DNA from: Kurthia huakuii LAM0618
GTDB taxonomy: Bacteria > Bacillota > Bacilli > Bacillales_A > Planococcaceae
Reading direction: 5' to 3'
Length of the DNA stretch: 64,000 bases
NCBI RefSeq assembly: GCF_000505545.1
Contig: NZ_AYTB01000008.1
Span: forward strand, 124,001 to 188,000
Made by a program: the position numbers and the translations under genes
The notes under the pieces: generated by a model
The model's input: the letters and a program-made list of their open reading frames with translations, nothing else
Told to the model about the DNA's origin: nothing
Databases searched by the model: none
Shown here: positions 33,744 through 41,933 of the stretch, piece after piece
How the letters are laid out: each line of letters starts with the position of its first letter
How positions within the stretch are numbered: the stretch's first letter is position 1

Positions 33744-33829
33744 GTCTTTGTAACTAAACGAAACATATTTAGAAAAATCTATTGACAATGTCACGAAATG
33801 AAACTATTATTAATGTAACAAAACGTTAC
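33723..33829. promoter_or_regulatory. Four-site repressor operator region, GTAAC-N5-GTTAC
   Basis: Fifteen-base sites: O1 GTAACATTTAGTTAC (33723-33737), O2 GTAACTAAACGAAAC (33750-33764), O3 GTCACGAAATGAAAC (33790-33804), O4 GTAACAAAACGTTAC (33815-33829). O1 and O4 are perfect inverted repeats; O2 and O3 share a GAAAC right half and may be weaker. O1 lies in the PRM spacer, O3 fills the PR spacer, O4 lies just after PR. Confidence 0.78.
33782..33810 (+). promoter_or_regulatory. Lytic promoter (PR-like)
   Basis: TTGACA (33782-33787), 17-base spacer, TATTAT (33805-33810) in front of the Cro-like gene, overlapped by operator O3. Confidence 0.8.
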
Positions 33830-33848
33830 AAAAAAGGTGGTGTATTGA

Positions 33849-34073
33849 TTGAATAAACGATATTGGTTAATATCTCAAAGAAATTCAAAAGGTTTTACGC
33901 AATGTATTGTAGCTAGAAAGTGTAATATTTCTAGAGAGTACTACACTATGATTGAGCTAGGAAGTAGAAACCCTAGTCCTAGTGTCGCTCAAAGGGTTGC
34001 TGAAGCATTAGATTTTGACTGGACTATTTTTTTTGAAGATAAAAGTAACGTAACGTTACTAAAAAGTGTGTAA
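33849..34073 (+). CDS. Cro-like XRE regulator with TTG start
   Basis: 74 residues from TTG 33849 behind AAAGGTGG. A complete helix-turn-helix (FTQCIVARKCNISREYYTMIE, then GSRNPSPSVAQRVAEALD) makes up nearly the whole protein. First gene of the early operon, divergent from the repressor. Its last codons contain a further operator copy. Confidence 0.8.
   Translation: MNKRYWLISQRNSKGFTQCIVARKCNISREYYTMIELGSRNPSPSVAQRVAEALDFDWTIFFEDKSNVTLLKSV
34045..34059. promoter_or_regulatory. Fifth operator copy inside the Cro-like gene
   Basis: GTAAC-GTAAC-GTTAC, same 15-base spacing as O1 and O4, about 220 bases downstream. Could support looping or a roadblock. Confidence 0.6.
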
Positions 34074-34086
34074 AGGAGAAAATATA

Positions 34087-34812
34087 ATGACAAACATCCA
34101 AGTAACATATGCAGCGCAAACTATCACTTCAATTGAAGTGGCTGAGATGGTAGGGCGCGAACATAAAAATGTAATGCAAGATATTCGTAAAATTTCATCT
34201 GACTTAGGGGTGCTGAAAATTCAGCATACCCTTTACTTCAAAGAAACAACGTATATTCATCAACAGAATAATCAGAAGTATCCAATGTTCCACCTTACTA
34301 AGCAAGGCTGTGAACTCTACGGAAACCGTATGTCCGGTATTGAAGGAACAGCATTTGCGGTTGCTTACATTGAACGCTTTAACGAAATGGAAGCGGCTGA
34401 ACAAACAGCATTACCTGCGGATCCAATCGCACTCGCATTACAAGCTGCACTCGATACACGTCAAGAAGTGCAAGACATCAAACAAGATGTGCAAGAGTTG
34501 AAAGACAGCATGCGCATTAACACTCACCAGGAGAAACAGTTACAGGATATGGCCAAACAGCGTGTGCTAAAAGCGCTCGGTGGTTATGATTCGCCAGCAT
34601 ATAAAGCAATGTCCAAAAAGGTATTTCCAACAGTTTGGCGCGACTTTAAAAACAAGTTCGATTTACCAACGTATCGTGCGCTTCAAGCGAAACAATTCGA
34701 AGAAGCGAGGTTTTTCCTAAGCATTTGGGAACCGTCATCATCAATGAGGTACGACATCGCTGTGCATAATCGTCAATTGCAACTGGCTGTTTTTAATCAA
34801 ACTAATTCCTAG
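34087..34812 (+). CDS. Rha-type phage regulator / antirepressor (pRha + ORF6C)
   Basis: 241 residues from ATG 34087 after AAGGAG. N-terminal pRha domain (~10-105: TSIEVAEMVGREHKNVMQDI, QQNNQKYPMFHLTKQGCELY), a coiled-coil linker (RQEVQDIKQDVQELKDS), and a C-terminal ORF6C domain (~140-230: LGGYDSPAYKAMSKKVFPTV). These proteins interfere with repressor control or lytic development. Early operon. Confidence 0.88.
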   Translation: MTNIQVTYAAQTITSIEVAEMVGREHKNVMQDIRKISSDLGVLKIQHTLYFKETTYIHQQNNQKYPMFHLTKQGCELYGNRMSGIEGTAFAVAYIERFNEMEAAEQTALPADPIALALQAALDTRQEVQDIKQDVQELKDSMRINTHQEKQLQDMAKQRVLKALGGYDSPAYKAMSKKVFPTVWRDFKNKFDLPTYRALQAKQFEEARFFLSIWEPSSSMRYDIAVHNRQLQLAVFNQTNS

Positions 34813-34827
34813 AAAGGTGGTGAGAAA

Positions 34828-35151
34828 ATGCAAAGTTTAGCAGTGAATTTAACAATTCCTATTCCAGAGGATCATATTCTCATTTCAAAGGTAGAACTTG
34901 CCGACTTGAAAGAACAAGCAGTAGCGGGTCGTTATTGGACACTGAAAGATATAGAAGTGCGCACAGGTTATCGCGGTCCTTGGATTAAAGACAATATTTT
35001 ATACAATCCTAAATTTCGTAAAGTTCTTGATGTTGAACAAGGTGGATTTGTTTACTATCCAAGGTCGTCCGGCGAGAAATGGACCTTCCTTGCTTCTAAA
35101 ATGACAGAGTTTTTAGAATTTCATTTCAAGGATATTTTCAAGGCCCTATAA
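34828..35151 (+). CDS. DUF771-family phage protein
   Basis: 107 residues, AAAGGTGG site. RYWTLKDIEVRTGYRGPWIKDN is the winged-helix-like region typical of DUF771, found in early operons of Firmicutes siphophages next to Rha/antirepressor genes; probable DNA-binding protein. Confidence 0.78.
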   Translation: MQSLAVNLTIPIPEDHILISKVELADLKEQAVAGRYWTLKDIEVRTGYRGPWIKDNILYNPKFRKVLDVEQGGFVYYPRSSGEKWTFLASKMTEFLEFHFKDIFKAL

Positions 35152-35214
35152 CTATTACCAAAAACCATGTAATTAATACAGTTGTTAAATGACGTTTGGA
35201 AAGGCGTGAGGGAA

Positions 35215-35739
35215 ATGAAGAAAGCAATTAATGCGCAGAAGCCATTAACACAGCTTATTGAGGATGAAAAAATCCCCAATACGCAACTTGCTGTAGAGCT
35301 GAATTATAGTAATTCGGCGATTAGTAGGATTAAGGTTGGGGATCGTGCCATGTCACAGGAAACAGCAAAGGAAAGCATGCTTATACACGATAATGCAAAA
35401 TATATCGCAGGTATTACGCATGAATTTACAGACGGCTTTACGCCGCCTGTATTAGATGGAATTGGATTTGATATGCATCGCTTGGTATTGCTCAATCAAT
35501 TTAAAAATCAAGAAAAAGAAGTTTATGCGCTTCTCCAACAAGTTGATTTTTCTAAAATGCCATCAGAAATTGATGAAAAAAATCTAAAAGATATAAGGGA
35601 TGTGATGGATGGGTTACTAACGCTCCGCTTCTTTTTAGAGAATAGCGTGATTCAGCTGCAACAAGATTACGAAATCAGTATTAAAAAGCGAATGAGAGCT
35701 TTGATGCTGCACTGGAAAATGAAAGGGTGGTTAAAATGA
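35215..35739 (+). CDS. Early phage protein with helix-turn-helix-like N-terminus
   Basis: 174 residues from ATG 35215, 12 bases after GGAAAGG (GTG 35206 also possible). Residues ~8-55 (TQLAVELNYSNSAISRIKVG) look like an XRE-type helix-turn-helix; the rest is helical with two amphipathic segments. Ends ATGA-overlapped with the next gene. Specific role unknown. Confidence 0.6.
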   Translation: MKKAINAQKPLTQLIEDEKIPNTQLAVELNYSNSAISRIKVGDRAMSQETAKESMLIHDNAKYIAGITHEFTDGFTPPVLDGIGFDMHRLVLLNQFKNQEKEVYALLQQVDFSKMPSEIDEKNLKDIRDVMDGLLTLRFFLENSVIQLQQDYEISIKKRMRALMLHWKMKGWLK

Positions 35740-36062
35740 GTATTTCAAAATTTGATTTGCGCTTGGCAGCAATTAAAGAGCGCGAGGGTTGGCAAACAGA
35801 GCAGGATATGCGCCTGAATTGGACGGAGGAACGAATCCTAAGTCATTACAACATGTACTACAAGCATTTCGAGTTGGATGCACCCGCAAGTGAAGTAAAA
35901 GATGCAGCTTTAGATGAACTAAGTGATAAAGAAATTGCTGTAATGATTCGTCGGTGGAAGTTTACAGATGTATTGGAGTTACTTCAAAAAGAAGGTTATT
36001 TAACGGTCCTTCATGGACACTGGATTTTATCGATGGATATGTTTTTGGGTTGCAACGAATAA
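35736..36062 (+). CDS. Hypothetical early phage protein
   Basis: 108 residues; start ATG overlaps the previous stop (ATGA), and GAAAGGGTGG lies upstream. Charged and helical (EEWTEERILSHYNMYY-like). No family known. Confidence 0.6.
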   Translation: MSISKFDLRLAAIKEREGWQTEQDMRLNWTEERILSHYNMYYKHFELDAPASEVKDAALDELSDKEIAVMIRRWKFTDVLELLQKEGYLTVLHGHWILSMDMFLGCNE

Positions 36063-36065
36063 AAA

Positions 36066-36115
36066 AAGACCGCTTTACGAGAGCGGCCTTAGTCATAGGC
36101 GAACAAGTCGCCTAC
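36066..36115. other. Two adjacent hairpins in an intergenic gap
   Basis: GACCGCT / AGCGGcC (36068-36088) and TAGGCGA / TCGCCTA (36098-36115) follow the stop codon. Neither is followed by a proper T-run, so they may be RNA processing or stability elements instead of terminators. Confidence 0.5.
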
Positions 36116-36168
36116 TGTATAAAAATAACTACGTAAAGTATACCACAAAATAAGAGGGGGCAAACCTA

Positions 36169-36972
36169 ATGGAATCAAATGATGCAGGGCAAGTTCAAAC
36201 GGCCGGCACATTAAATCTTTTTCAGAAGCTAGTAGAGGTGCGTAAGCATATTCCAGCGCTACGAAAAGATGGTGAGGGCTACAAATACTCGTATGTAACA
36301 GGTTCACAAATTTTATCAGGTATTCAAGAATCTATGAATAATTTAGGGGTTCTTCTTTTTCCGCGAGTCGATACACAGAATGTAGAAAGAGAAGAAGTTA
36401 CGACTGGTAGAGGAAAAACATCTACGCAATTTAAGGTTTATGGAAAGATGACTTATACGTGGATAAATGCAGACAATCCATCAGAAATATTGGAAGTTCC
36501 TTTTATGTATGGTGCCACGAATGAGGATGTCGCCAAAGCGATAGGTAGCGCACTGACGTATGCGGAGCGGTACTTTTTGATAAAGTCATTTAACTTACCG
36601 ACTGACAATGAAGATCCTGACTACAATCAACACAATAATCAATCCAATAATCAACAACAGCGACAGTATGAGCAACCGTATCAAAAGCAGCAATATCGTA
36701 ATCCACAGCCACCAATGCAGCAACAACCGGCGCGTGCAAATAAGGATGGCGAAAAGCTCATAACTGAGGTGCAATCGCAAAAACTTAAAAATGCGCTAAA
36801 AATCGTTGCAGGTCCAAAAGTGGAGGACAAACAAACAGCATTCGAGTCGGCTTGCTACGCCTGCAATATTCCGGAGGGTACATCAACAAAGGCCCTCACA
36901 TTTACGCAAGCAAGCGGTGTGCTGATATATTTTGACGGGCTTGTTAAAAGCCGTCAAAAAGGTGGTGCGTAA
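36169..36972 (+). CDS. erf: ERF-family single-strand annealing protein
   Basis: 267 residues, GAGGGGG site. ERF core at residues ~15-150: LNLFQKLVEVRKHIPALRKD, KYSYVTGSQILSGIQ, GATNEDVAKAIGSALTYAERY. Then a Gln/Asn-rich linker (QQRQYEQPYQKQQ) and a helical C-terminal domain. Anneals single-stranded DNA in phage recombination and repair. Confidence 0.9.
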   Translation: MESNDAGQVQTAGTLNLFQKLVEVRKHIPALRKDGEGYKYSYVTGSQILSGIQESMNNLGVLLFPRVDTQNVEREEVTTGRGKTSTQFKVYGKMTYTWINADNPSEILEVPFMYGATNEDVAKAIGSALTYAERYFLIKSFNLPTDNEDPDYNQHNNQSNNQQQRQYEQPYQKQQYRNPQPPMQQQPARANKDGEKLITEVQSQKLKNALKIVAGPKVEDKQTAFESACYACNIPEGTSTKALTFTQASGVLIYFDGLVKSRQKGGA

Positions 36973-36974
36973 GC

Positions 36975-37172
36975 GTGGTAATGCAAAAAATAGAACTGCA
37001 ACAAGATTTAGAAAATACGTTTAAGCAAGTACGTACGACTAAAGACAATTTTGCCGAAATAATCGAGCGTTTAGCGGCACTTAATATAAAAGTGGAAAGG
37101 GTCCTAAAACATGAAAATCTTAAAAAGGATATATCGTATGTTTGCGACAGAAAATGCAGTCGAGGATGTTAG
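36975..37172 (+). CDS. Small hypothetical phage protein
   Basis: 65 residues from GTG 36975 (or ATG 36981). Helical, with a C-terminal CDRKCSRGC cluster that partly results from overlap with the next gene (62 bases). Confidence 0.5.
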   Translation: MVMQKIELQQDLENTFKQVRTTKDNFAEIIERLAALNIKVERVLKHENLKKDISYVCDRKCSRGC

Positions 37173-37326
37173 CTTTGTAGTCTACTTGCTGCTAATGATA
37201 AGTGTTGGTTTGTATGTGCTTTCACTTACAGCCACAAAAGAAATCATGGTTATGTGTGTAAGTATGTTAGGCGCGCTAGCCATTGTAGTAGTTTACTGCG
37301 CGTTGGCTTGGCATAAGGAGGAGTAA
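37111..37326 (+). CDS. Small phage membrane protein
   Basis: 71 residues, GGAAAGGG site. Two membrane helices (about 20-38 and 44-66) after a basic N-terminus (KILKRIYR). No family known. Confidence 0.6.
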   Translation: MKILKRIYRMFATENAVEDVSFVVYLLLMISVGLYVLSLTATKEIMVMCVSMLGALAIVVVYCALAWHKEE

Positions 37327-37331
37327 GAAAA

Positions 37332-38150
37332 GTGAGCAATATTATTCGAGTAGAAAAAAATAATAATTATGTTGTGATGAACCGAACAGCGTTGAATGAT
37401 GAAAGGCTTTCTTGGAAAGCAAAAGGAATTATAGCATATATGCTTTCGATGCCAGATGATTGGGTGTTCTATATAGATGAATTAGTAAAACATTCAAAAG
37501 ATGGTCGTGACGCTTTTCGAAGTGGATTAAAAGAGTTAAAAGATTGTGGATATGTTGAACGAAAACCTATAAAGGATTCGGAAACAAGAAAAATAATAGC
37601 TTGGGAAACAATTGTAAGAGAAATTCCACTTACGGATTCTCCACAAGTGGAAAGTCCACAAATGGAAAAGCCACTTATGGAAGAACCACAAGTGGTAAAT
37701 CCGACACTACTAAGTACTGATGTTAACCAAGTATTGAATAAACCAAATACTGATACTAACCAAGTACTGACAAACCAACATACAGACCTTCCGTTAGATA
37801 CTGATTTTGCAGAAGTTCTTAGTATCTATGAACAGAATTTCGGGTTAGTTAGTGGGGGCTTTGATCAAGAGGATTTAGGTGACATGGTGGATAACTATAA
37901 AAAAGATCTCATTATCGAAGCTATTAAAGAAGCACGTAGTAATCAGAATGTGAAGAAGCCTTTACGCTTAATTAGCAAAATCCTTAAAAATTGGGCTGCT
38001 GAAAATATTCATACAGCGATAGACTTGCAAAACTATTTACAACAAAAGGAGCGTGAGCAACATGGTCAAAACAATCGAAGAAGTACTAGCGGCACTAAAA
38101 AACAAACAAAGTACCCTGGACTTGCCAATTACAACTCACAAATGCGATAA
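37332..38150 (+). CDS. DnaD-type phage replication initiator
   Basis: 272 residues from GTG 37332 behind AAGGAGGAG. N-terminal winged helix (~1-95: NERLSWKAKGIIAYMLSMP-like, GRDAFRSGLKELKDCGYVER), a low-complexity linker rich in Pro/Gln/Asn with repeated PQ[VM] units, and a C-terminal DnaD domain (~170-245: VSGGFDQEDLGDMVDNY). It binds the phage origin and recruits the helicase loader encoded next, whose start lies 89 bases inside this gene. Confidence 0.85.
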   Translation: MSNIIRVEKNNNYVVMNRTALNDERLSWKAKGIIAYMLSMPDDWVFYIDELVKHSKDGRDAFRSGLKELKDCGYVERKPIKDSETRKIIAWETIVREIPLTDSPQVESPQMEKPLMEEPQVVNPTLLSTDVNQVLNKPNTDTNQVLTNQHTDLPLDTDFAEVLSIYEQNFGLVSGGFDQEDLGDMVDNYKKDLIIEAIKEARSNQNVKKPLRLISKILKNWAAENIHTAIDLQNYLQQKEREQHGQNNRRSTSGTKKQTKYPGLANYNSQMR

Positions 38151-38898
38151 GTGCAAAGACCAAGGTGGATGGACTGAAATGCGTGAAGCAGACGTATTTG
38201 GAAACGGCCAAGTAATTCGTGACGAGGAAGTGTGGGTGGAATGCACCTGTGCTATTCAACGTAAGATTGAGCGTATTGTAACTGCTTCTGAAATTACCGC
38301 AGAGTTCCAAAAGATGGGCTTTAAAAATTATCAAACGGACAACGACATTCGAAAAGAAATGCGAAGCCTTGCAGTGGATTACTATAAGCATTTTAAAGAC
38401 ATCCGTAGCACACGTGAAAATAGCATCGCATTTGTTGGCCAAGTTGGCTGCGGTAAAACGCATTTGTTATCCGCTGTATCAAATGGGCTCATGCGAGAGT
38501 GCTTTGTACCAGTTATGTATTTTCCATTCGTAGAAATGACAGAATCAATGAGTGCAAACAATTACGAGCATAAAGACACCATTATCAAAAAGGCGCAGCA
38601 AGCAGAAGTGTTGTTTATCGATGACTTGTTTAAACCAGCCACTAAAGAAGATCGCGAGGGAAATATGATTCAATTGCCGCGCGCTACACCATTCGAGCAA
38701 AAGGTGATGCAGGCCATCATTAATTATCGCTATCTCAACAATAAACCGATTCTGTTATCGAGTGAGCTAGACTTTGCCACTTTACTTTCAATTAACGAAG
38801 CATTAGGAAGTCGATTATTTGAAATGTGTGGCGATTACACAATGCAAATCGAAGAAGATGTCATGCTCAATTGGCGCATGCGTAAATTGTTCAAGTAA
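38062..38898 (+). CDS. DnaC/DnaI-type helicase loader ATPase
   Basis: 278 residues from ATG 38062, ten bases after AAAGGAG. An N-terminal zinc-binding segment (CDKCKDQGGWTEM ... VECTCAIQRK) is followed by the AAA+ core: Walker A FVGQVGCGKTHLL, Walker B AEVLFIDDLFKP. Loads the replicative helicase at the phage origin together with the DnaD-type protein. Confidence 0.9.
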   Translation: MVKTIEEVLAALKNKQSTLDLPITTHKCDKCKDQGGWTEMREADVFGNGQVIRDEEVWVECTCAIQRKIERIVTASEITAEFQKMGFKNYQTDNDIRKEMRSLAVDYYKHFKDIRSTRENSIAFVGQVGCGKTHLLSAVSNGLMRECFVPVMYFPFVEMTESMSANNYEHKDTIIKKAQQAEVLFIDDLFKPATKEDREGNMIQLPRATPFEQKVMQAIINYRYLNNKPILLSSELDFATLLSINEALGSRLFEMCGDYTMQIEEDVMLNWRMRKLFK

Positions 38899-38916
38899 TT
38901 CAGAGGAGAGAAGAAT

Positions 38917-39405
38917 ATGAAAATCAATTTTTATGGTTCATCTATTTCAAGTGATACAGGGATTTATTTAAACGCAGCAATTGACCGTACGTACACAATT
39001 AAATTAGTTCAAACGAGTGAACGTAATTTTGATTTGGATGTGTGGTACATCAACACAGCTGGTAAAAGAGTCAATCTAGGTCCATTACACGACATCTTCT
39101 TAAAAATAAAGGTGCAATTAAGAGATTTTCTTCGATACCGTACATTGGTGAGTAATAAAGTTGAAAATACAGTCGCTAAGATGACAGACGTTGCACGTGC
39201 AAAGCTTAATGAGTATTTGGATATTAAGAGACCTATTAGTAACAAAACGTCTGAAAAAAGCGTAAAAGAGCTTTTAGCATTTACTGCTGCTTTAGAAGAA
39301 GCGGAAACTTTGCTAACAGAACATGCAAAACTTTTAGCGATTGATTCAGCTTTGGATAATCGCGATGCAGAATTATTCTATCAGTTAGTACAGGAAGCGA
39401 ATTAA
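38917..39405 (+). CDS. Early phage protein with C-terminal IDEAL-like motif
   Basis: 162 residues, GAGGAGAG site. N-terminal beta-rich part, helical middle, and the last ~24 residues LLAIDSALDNRDAELFYQLV closely follow the IDEAL motif seen in several Bacillales proteins (ID-x-ALDxxDxxxF). The motif is thought to mediate protein interaction. Function otherwise unknown. Confidence 0.6.
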   Translation: MKINFYGSSISSDTGIYLNAAIDRTYTIKLVQTSERNFDLDVWYINTAGKRVNLGPLHDIFLKIKVQLRDFLRYRTLVSNKVENTVAKMTDVARAKLNEYLDIKRPISNKTSEKSVKELLAFTAALEEAETLLTEHAKLLAIDSALDNRDAELFYQLVQEAN

Positions 39406-39572
39406 TGCATTCGATTCAAAAGAAAACGAAGCAATTACAGGAATCGCTACAGTTATTAAAATCAGAAATTTCAGAACAATTATTCCTTATCGAAAAAGAT
39501 AAGGCGCATGAAAAGGAGAGAGAAAATGAGAAACGATTCAAACAAGCACGGGATTGCAGTCACACAACATAG
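39405..39572 (+). CDS. Small coupled phage ORF (55 residues)
   Basis: Starts in TAATG overlapping the previous stop and runs 46 bases into the next gene. Helical, Lys/Glu/Gln-rich (KKTKQLQESLQLLKSEISEQ). Probably translated by coupling; no family. Confidence 0.5.
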   Translation: MHSIQKKTKQLQESLQLLKSEISEQLFLIEKDKAHEKERENEKRFKQARDCSHTT

Positions 39573-39801
39573 CTATAAACGTCGCTACAACCGTCGTAAT
39601 CTTTGCCGCACGACCAATAAACAGCGAAAGGACATGGATAAACAAGTACAACGTCCTGCAGCACGTCCGAAAGTGCCGGTTGTATTTTACAAGGTGCGTA
39701 AAGGCCGTGAAATCATAGAAGTATCTGAGCGTGATGTAGACGTAATGAGCTTACAGTTGGACGGATATCGTGTGATGGATAAGTGGCGGGAGTGGTTGTA
39801 A
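39526..39801 (+). CDS. Basic hypothetical phage protein
   Basis: 91 residues from ATG 39526, six bases after AAAGGAGAG. N-terminal half extremely Arg/Lys/Asn-rich (HSYKRRYNRRNLCRTTNKQR), C-terminal half folded. A nucleic-acid contact is possible but not shown. Confidence 0.6.
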   Translation: MRNDSNKHGIAVTQHSYKRRYNRRNLCRTTNKQRKDMDKQVQRPAARPKVPVVFYKVRKGREIIEVSERDVDVMSLQLDGYRVMDKWREWL

Positions 39802-40550
39802 TGCAAGGTATCTGCATTAACGAAGGTTCATCAAGTAATTTAGTCGATGGACAACAATATTATTTGTTTGAGCACAGTAAGACACATTATTATGCAAGCT
39901 TATTTAATAGAGCAGGTTCATTTTTTGGAATCTATCGCAAGACACTCTTTGAAGTAATGGAAGTGATAGAAGAAGCGCCGGTTGTTACTCCACAACCAGC
40001 AGTATGTGCGGCTTTAAAGGCCGAAGTTTTATATAGCGCAATTATGATTAGTGATTACGGTGAAAAGCTAAAACCAATGCGACGCAAAGGTGATACTTTT
40101 TATCTGAAAGTTCGGCCTGCTCGTACACACGCACTTTATTATGCTGATCCTCAGATGACACAACTTAGAGGGTGCTCTTTGCTGAATAATTTTGATTCAT
40201 TTGTTGAGCATAGTGTAGAAATAATACAGCCACGTTCGATCGAAGAAATTAGCGCAGAGATGAAAATGTTTAGAGAGCTAGATGATTATGATTCACGTAA
40301 TACACTGGTCAATGAATATAAAGAAGCGTTTGAAGCATTGTCAAATCCATTCAGTGTAGGCGACCAGGTCGAACATCTAAACGGACGGAAATGGGAGCTA
40401 ACTACGATTATAGCGATATATAGCAATAGTGAAGTTGTAACAAAAGCAATAACGGCACCGTTCAATCAATTTAGGTTTCCTGAAATAGTCGAGGAAACAA
40501 CAGAGAAGGTTGAAACAGAACGAGCGCCAGAACAGTTAAGTTTGTTTTGA
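39801..40550 (+). CDS. Hypothetical early phage protein
   Basis: 249 residues; ATG overlaps the preceding stop (TAATG) with GGGAG eight bases upstream. Mostly beta-rich with several Tyr/Phe pairs (QYYLFEHSKTHYYASLF). No domain recognised. Ends EQLSLF, a QL-S-LF pattern like the beta-clamp binding motif (QLSLF), suggesting contact with the DNA polymerase sliding clamp. Confidence 0.6.
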   Translation: MQGICINEGSSSNLVDGQQYYLFEHSKTHYYASLFNRAGSFFGIYRKTLFEVMEVIEEAPVVTPQPAVCAALKAEVLYSAIMISDYGEKLKPMRRKGDTFYLKVRPARTHALYYADPQMTQLRGCSLLNNFDSFVEHSVEIIQPRSIEEISAEMKMFRELDDYDSRNTLVNEYKEAFEALSNPFSVGDQVEHLNGRKWELTTIIAIYSNSEVVTKAITAPFNQFRFPEIVEETTEKVETERAPEQLSLF

Positions 40551-40621
40551 GCGACATTCATGGACCGAAAATGAATTGTTGAATTAAAACGGGTGGGTGG
40601 GATGGAGTAAGGAGCGGCACT

Positions 40622-41419
40622 ATGCGTAGAAACGAATTAGTACATCACGAGCATTACGTCGCGAAAGTGCAACAAGATTTAACGCACTTTTTATTAAATG
40701 ATGAATCGTTAAAAAATGGTGCAATCAAATATTTGCGATGGGATAACGAAATGAAGCTATTTGATGTATATGACGATGCTGAGCACAAGGTTTTCATCAC
40801 ACATACATTTTATGAGCGCTTTCGTGATATACAGCTCGCTAAAGGGATTGTATGCCAGCGATGTGGCAGAAAGTTAAAAGATACGAAGTGGACGCCGATT
40901 GGTTATGGTCGCCGTTGCTATAAAAAGTTTCTGAAAGAAGAATGGGAACGAAATCAAATGACGATTTTCGATTTTATTGAAGATGAAATGTACGACGCAT
41001 GCATAGAACAAGAAATGGAAGAAGCGGATGCAGGAAGAGGGCGGCTAATGTTTTTACATGAACAACATGAACAAAACTTCGCGGCTATCACAGAGCAATA
41101 CAAGTTTGATATTGTAACAGAATCAGATTTAATTGTTGCCTACATCACAGCGGTTCCTGATGTATACGAGAAAGTGTCCGGGGCATCTTTAGCATACGAT
41201 AGCTGGTTACTGGACGAACAATTTGCTACAGAGCAAAGCGATACATTTAACGCGCTGCTAGGTGTGGCACTGTCATATCGATTAGGCGTGGAGCCAAGCA
41301 AATTACGAGCGTATGAACAAATGCTTGATGGACCGTATTGGGTAGTCGTTGCACTCGGAGCGGCAGATATATATACAAATGGCATGTTTAATACATTGAA
41401 GAGCATGGAGGTTTTATAG
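40622..41419 (+). CDS. Early phage protein with DUF6011-like zinc motif
   Basis: 265 residues. CQRCGRKLKDTKWTPIGYGR followed by RCYKKF (about residues 79-105) has the CxxCGRxL...G.GRxC pattern of DUF6011-type zinc modules, common in phages. A second part (~150-265) is helical. Function unknown. Confidence 0.62.
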   Translation: MRRNELVHHEHYVAKVQQDLTHFLLNDESLKNGAIKYLRWDNEMKLFDVYDDAEHKVFITHTFYERFRDIQLAKGIVCQRCGRKLKDTKWTPIGYGRRCYKKFLKEEWERNQMTIFDFIEDEMYDACIEQEMEEADAGRGRLMFLHEQHEQNFAAITEQYKFDIVTESDLIVAYITAVPDVYEKVSGASLAYDSWLLDEQFATEQSDTFNALLGVALSYRLGVEPSKLRAYEQMLDGPYWVVVALGAADIYTNGMFNTLKSMEVL

Positions 41420-41421
41420 TG

Positions 41422-41610
41422 ATGATAATTAAAACACCAATGGAACAAATAGAAGAATTAATTAATGAAATGCCACTTCCAGTCTTAAAAGATATACAGC
41501 AGCGCCTAACGGATTGGACATCAAGTGGTGGTAAAGAAGATGATCCATATGTTGAAAAACAGCTTTGCTATATGAAGCACGTAAGACATGCGCAACATGC
41601 TAATAAATAA
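41422..41610 (+). CDS. Small conserved phage protein (DUF6877-like)
   Basis: 62 residues, ATG ten bases after GGAGG. LPVLKDIQQRLTDWTSSGGK and DPYVEKQLCYMKHV resemble a small phage family I know as DUF6877; not certain from memory. Function unknown. Confidence 0.55.
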   Translation: MIIKTPMEQIEELINEMPLPVLKDIQQRLTDWTSSGGKEDDPYVEKQLCYMKHVRHAQHANK

Positions 41611-41613
41611 AAA

Positions 41614-41643
41614 AAGCGTTTGTAGTTACCGCTACAAACGCTT
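41614..41643 (+). terminator. Perfect hairpin, weak T-tract
   Basis: AAGCGTTTGTAG / CTACAAACGCTT with a six-base loop right after a stop codon; T-tract interrupted (TTCTCCCT), so termination may be partial. Confidence 0.55.
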
Positions 41644-41710
41644 CTCCCTACAAAAACATGATTTTCGCAAATCTATTATACCAAATTTATTCTGTAGGGG
41701 GAATTACATA

Positions 41711-41908
41711 ATGCGTATGAAAAAATTAGAAATTAGTAATGAAGGATTACTCAAAGTTGATATAATGGAACTACCTGAAAATTGTGTGATTGTTGTTTCT
41801 AAGGGTCAAGCGAAGGTTTCAGAGCTACCTGAGCATGCAGAAACAAAAATCATTACGCATCAGGGAAAAGTGAAGCGGTTGCGCTGGGATGAGGGGGAAG
41901 AATTTTGA
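41711..41908 (+). CDS. xtrA: XtrA-like phage protein
   Basis: 65 residues from ATG 41711 behind TAGGGGG; the frame is open upstream but crosses the preceding hairpin. ETKIITHQGKVKRLRWDEGE at the end follows the PBSX XtrA family. Role unknown, located near the late regulator as in PBSX. Confidence 0.65.
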   Translation: MRMKKLEISNEGLLKVDIMELPENCVIVVSKGQAKVSELPEHAETKIITHQGKVKRLRWDEGEEF

Positions 41909-41933
41909 ATTTCTGAAAGGAGGAATTTTTATC

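Noticed and set aside
41588-41710. Upstream extension of the XtrA-like gene
   Set aside because: Crosses a perfect hairpin and overlaps the previous stop; the TAGGGGG site supports ATG 41711.
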